Part shown: positions 5,434 to 5,494 of the stretch, one piece after another
How positions within the stretch are numbered: the first letter of the stretch is position 1
How the letters are laid out: each line of letters starts with the position of its first letter
From: Faecalimonas sp.
GTDB lineage: Bacteria > Bacillota > Clostridia > Lachnospirales > Lachnospiraceae
Direction: 5' to 3'
Assembly (NCBI GenBank): GCA_020024645.1
Contig: JAHHTN010000099.1
Span: 1-5,494, forward strand
DNA length: 5,494 nucleotides
Position numbers and translations under genes: made by a program
Notes under the pieces: model-generated
What the model was told of the DNA's origin: nothing
What the model saw: only the letters and a program-made list of their open reading frames with translations
Database searches by the model: none

Positions 5434-5494
5434 ATATTCTATACCTTCAAAACCACACACAAGAAATATCATCCGTATATCACCTATTCCTAAC
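5434..5494. other. upstream flank of the tRNA gene
   Basis: Sixty-one bases with no gene. On the minus strand a TATAGAAT stretch lies within the last dozen bases before the tRNA, too close to serve as its -10 with a normal leader, and no good -35 matches it. The tRNA may therefore be the last member of a longer tRNA or rRNA transcript starting outside the window. Confidence 0.4.

Noticed and set aside
1..5494. CRISPR array, insertion sequence, toxin-antitoxin or defence island
   Set aside because: No regularly spaced repeats, transposase motifs, terminal inverted repeats or small paired genes were found; the content is housekeeping-like.

Overview
The window looks like a stretch of ordinary chromosome from an AT-rich, low-GC Gram-positive anaerobe, most likely a Clostridia/Lachnospiraceae-type Firmicute. 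This is inferred from strong AGGAG-type ribosome sites, near-consensus sigma-A promoters, T-rich intrinsic terminators and the flavour of the proteins. It is not proven by any marker gene.

From left to right: (1) 1-179, a gene-free edge with a perfect 12-bp tandem duplication. (2) 180-707 (-), a 2H phosphoesterase of the 2'-5' RNA ligase superfamily. (3) 825-1685 (+), arginase (rocF), with every metal and substrate residue of the family in place. (4) A bidirectional terminator at 1689-1724. (5) 1740-3263 (-), a MurE-like Mur ligase whose amino-acid pocket motif departs from the meso-DAP type. (6) A 192-bp divergent control region with two promoters, each overlapped by its own perfect inverted repeat. 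(7) 3456-4673 (+), peptidase T (pepT). (8) A terminator hairpin at 4690-4726. (9) 4731-5252 (-), a small four-helix ferritin-like diiron protein. (10) 5328-5360, an intrinsic terminator directly behind (11) a tRNA-Trp(CCA) gene at 5363-5433 (-). (12) 5434-5494, the tRNA upstream flank.

The protein genes alternate in strand (-,+,-,+,-), so each is probably its own transcription unit: divergent pairs share control regions and convergent pairs share terminators. There is no operon and no clear mobile element, CRISPR array or defence system. The common theme is amino-acid, peptide and wall metabolism: arginase makes ornithine and urea, peptidase T releases amino acids from tripeptides, and the Mur ligase joins an amino acid to a muropeptide-type acceptor. 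A functional link among them is only a hypothesis. The parts most worth a second look are the unusual Mur ligase pocket and the two palindromes in the Mur ligase/pepT control region.
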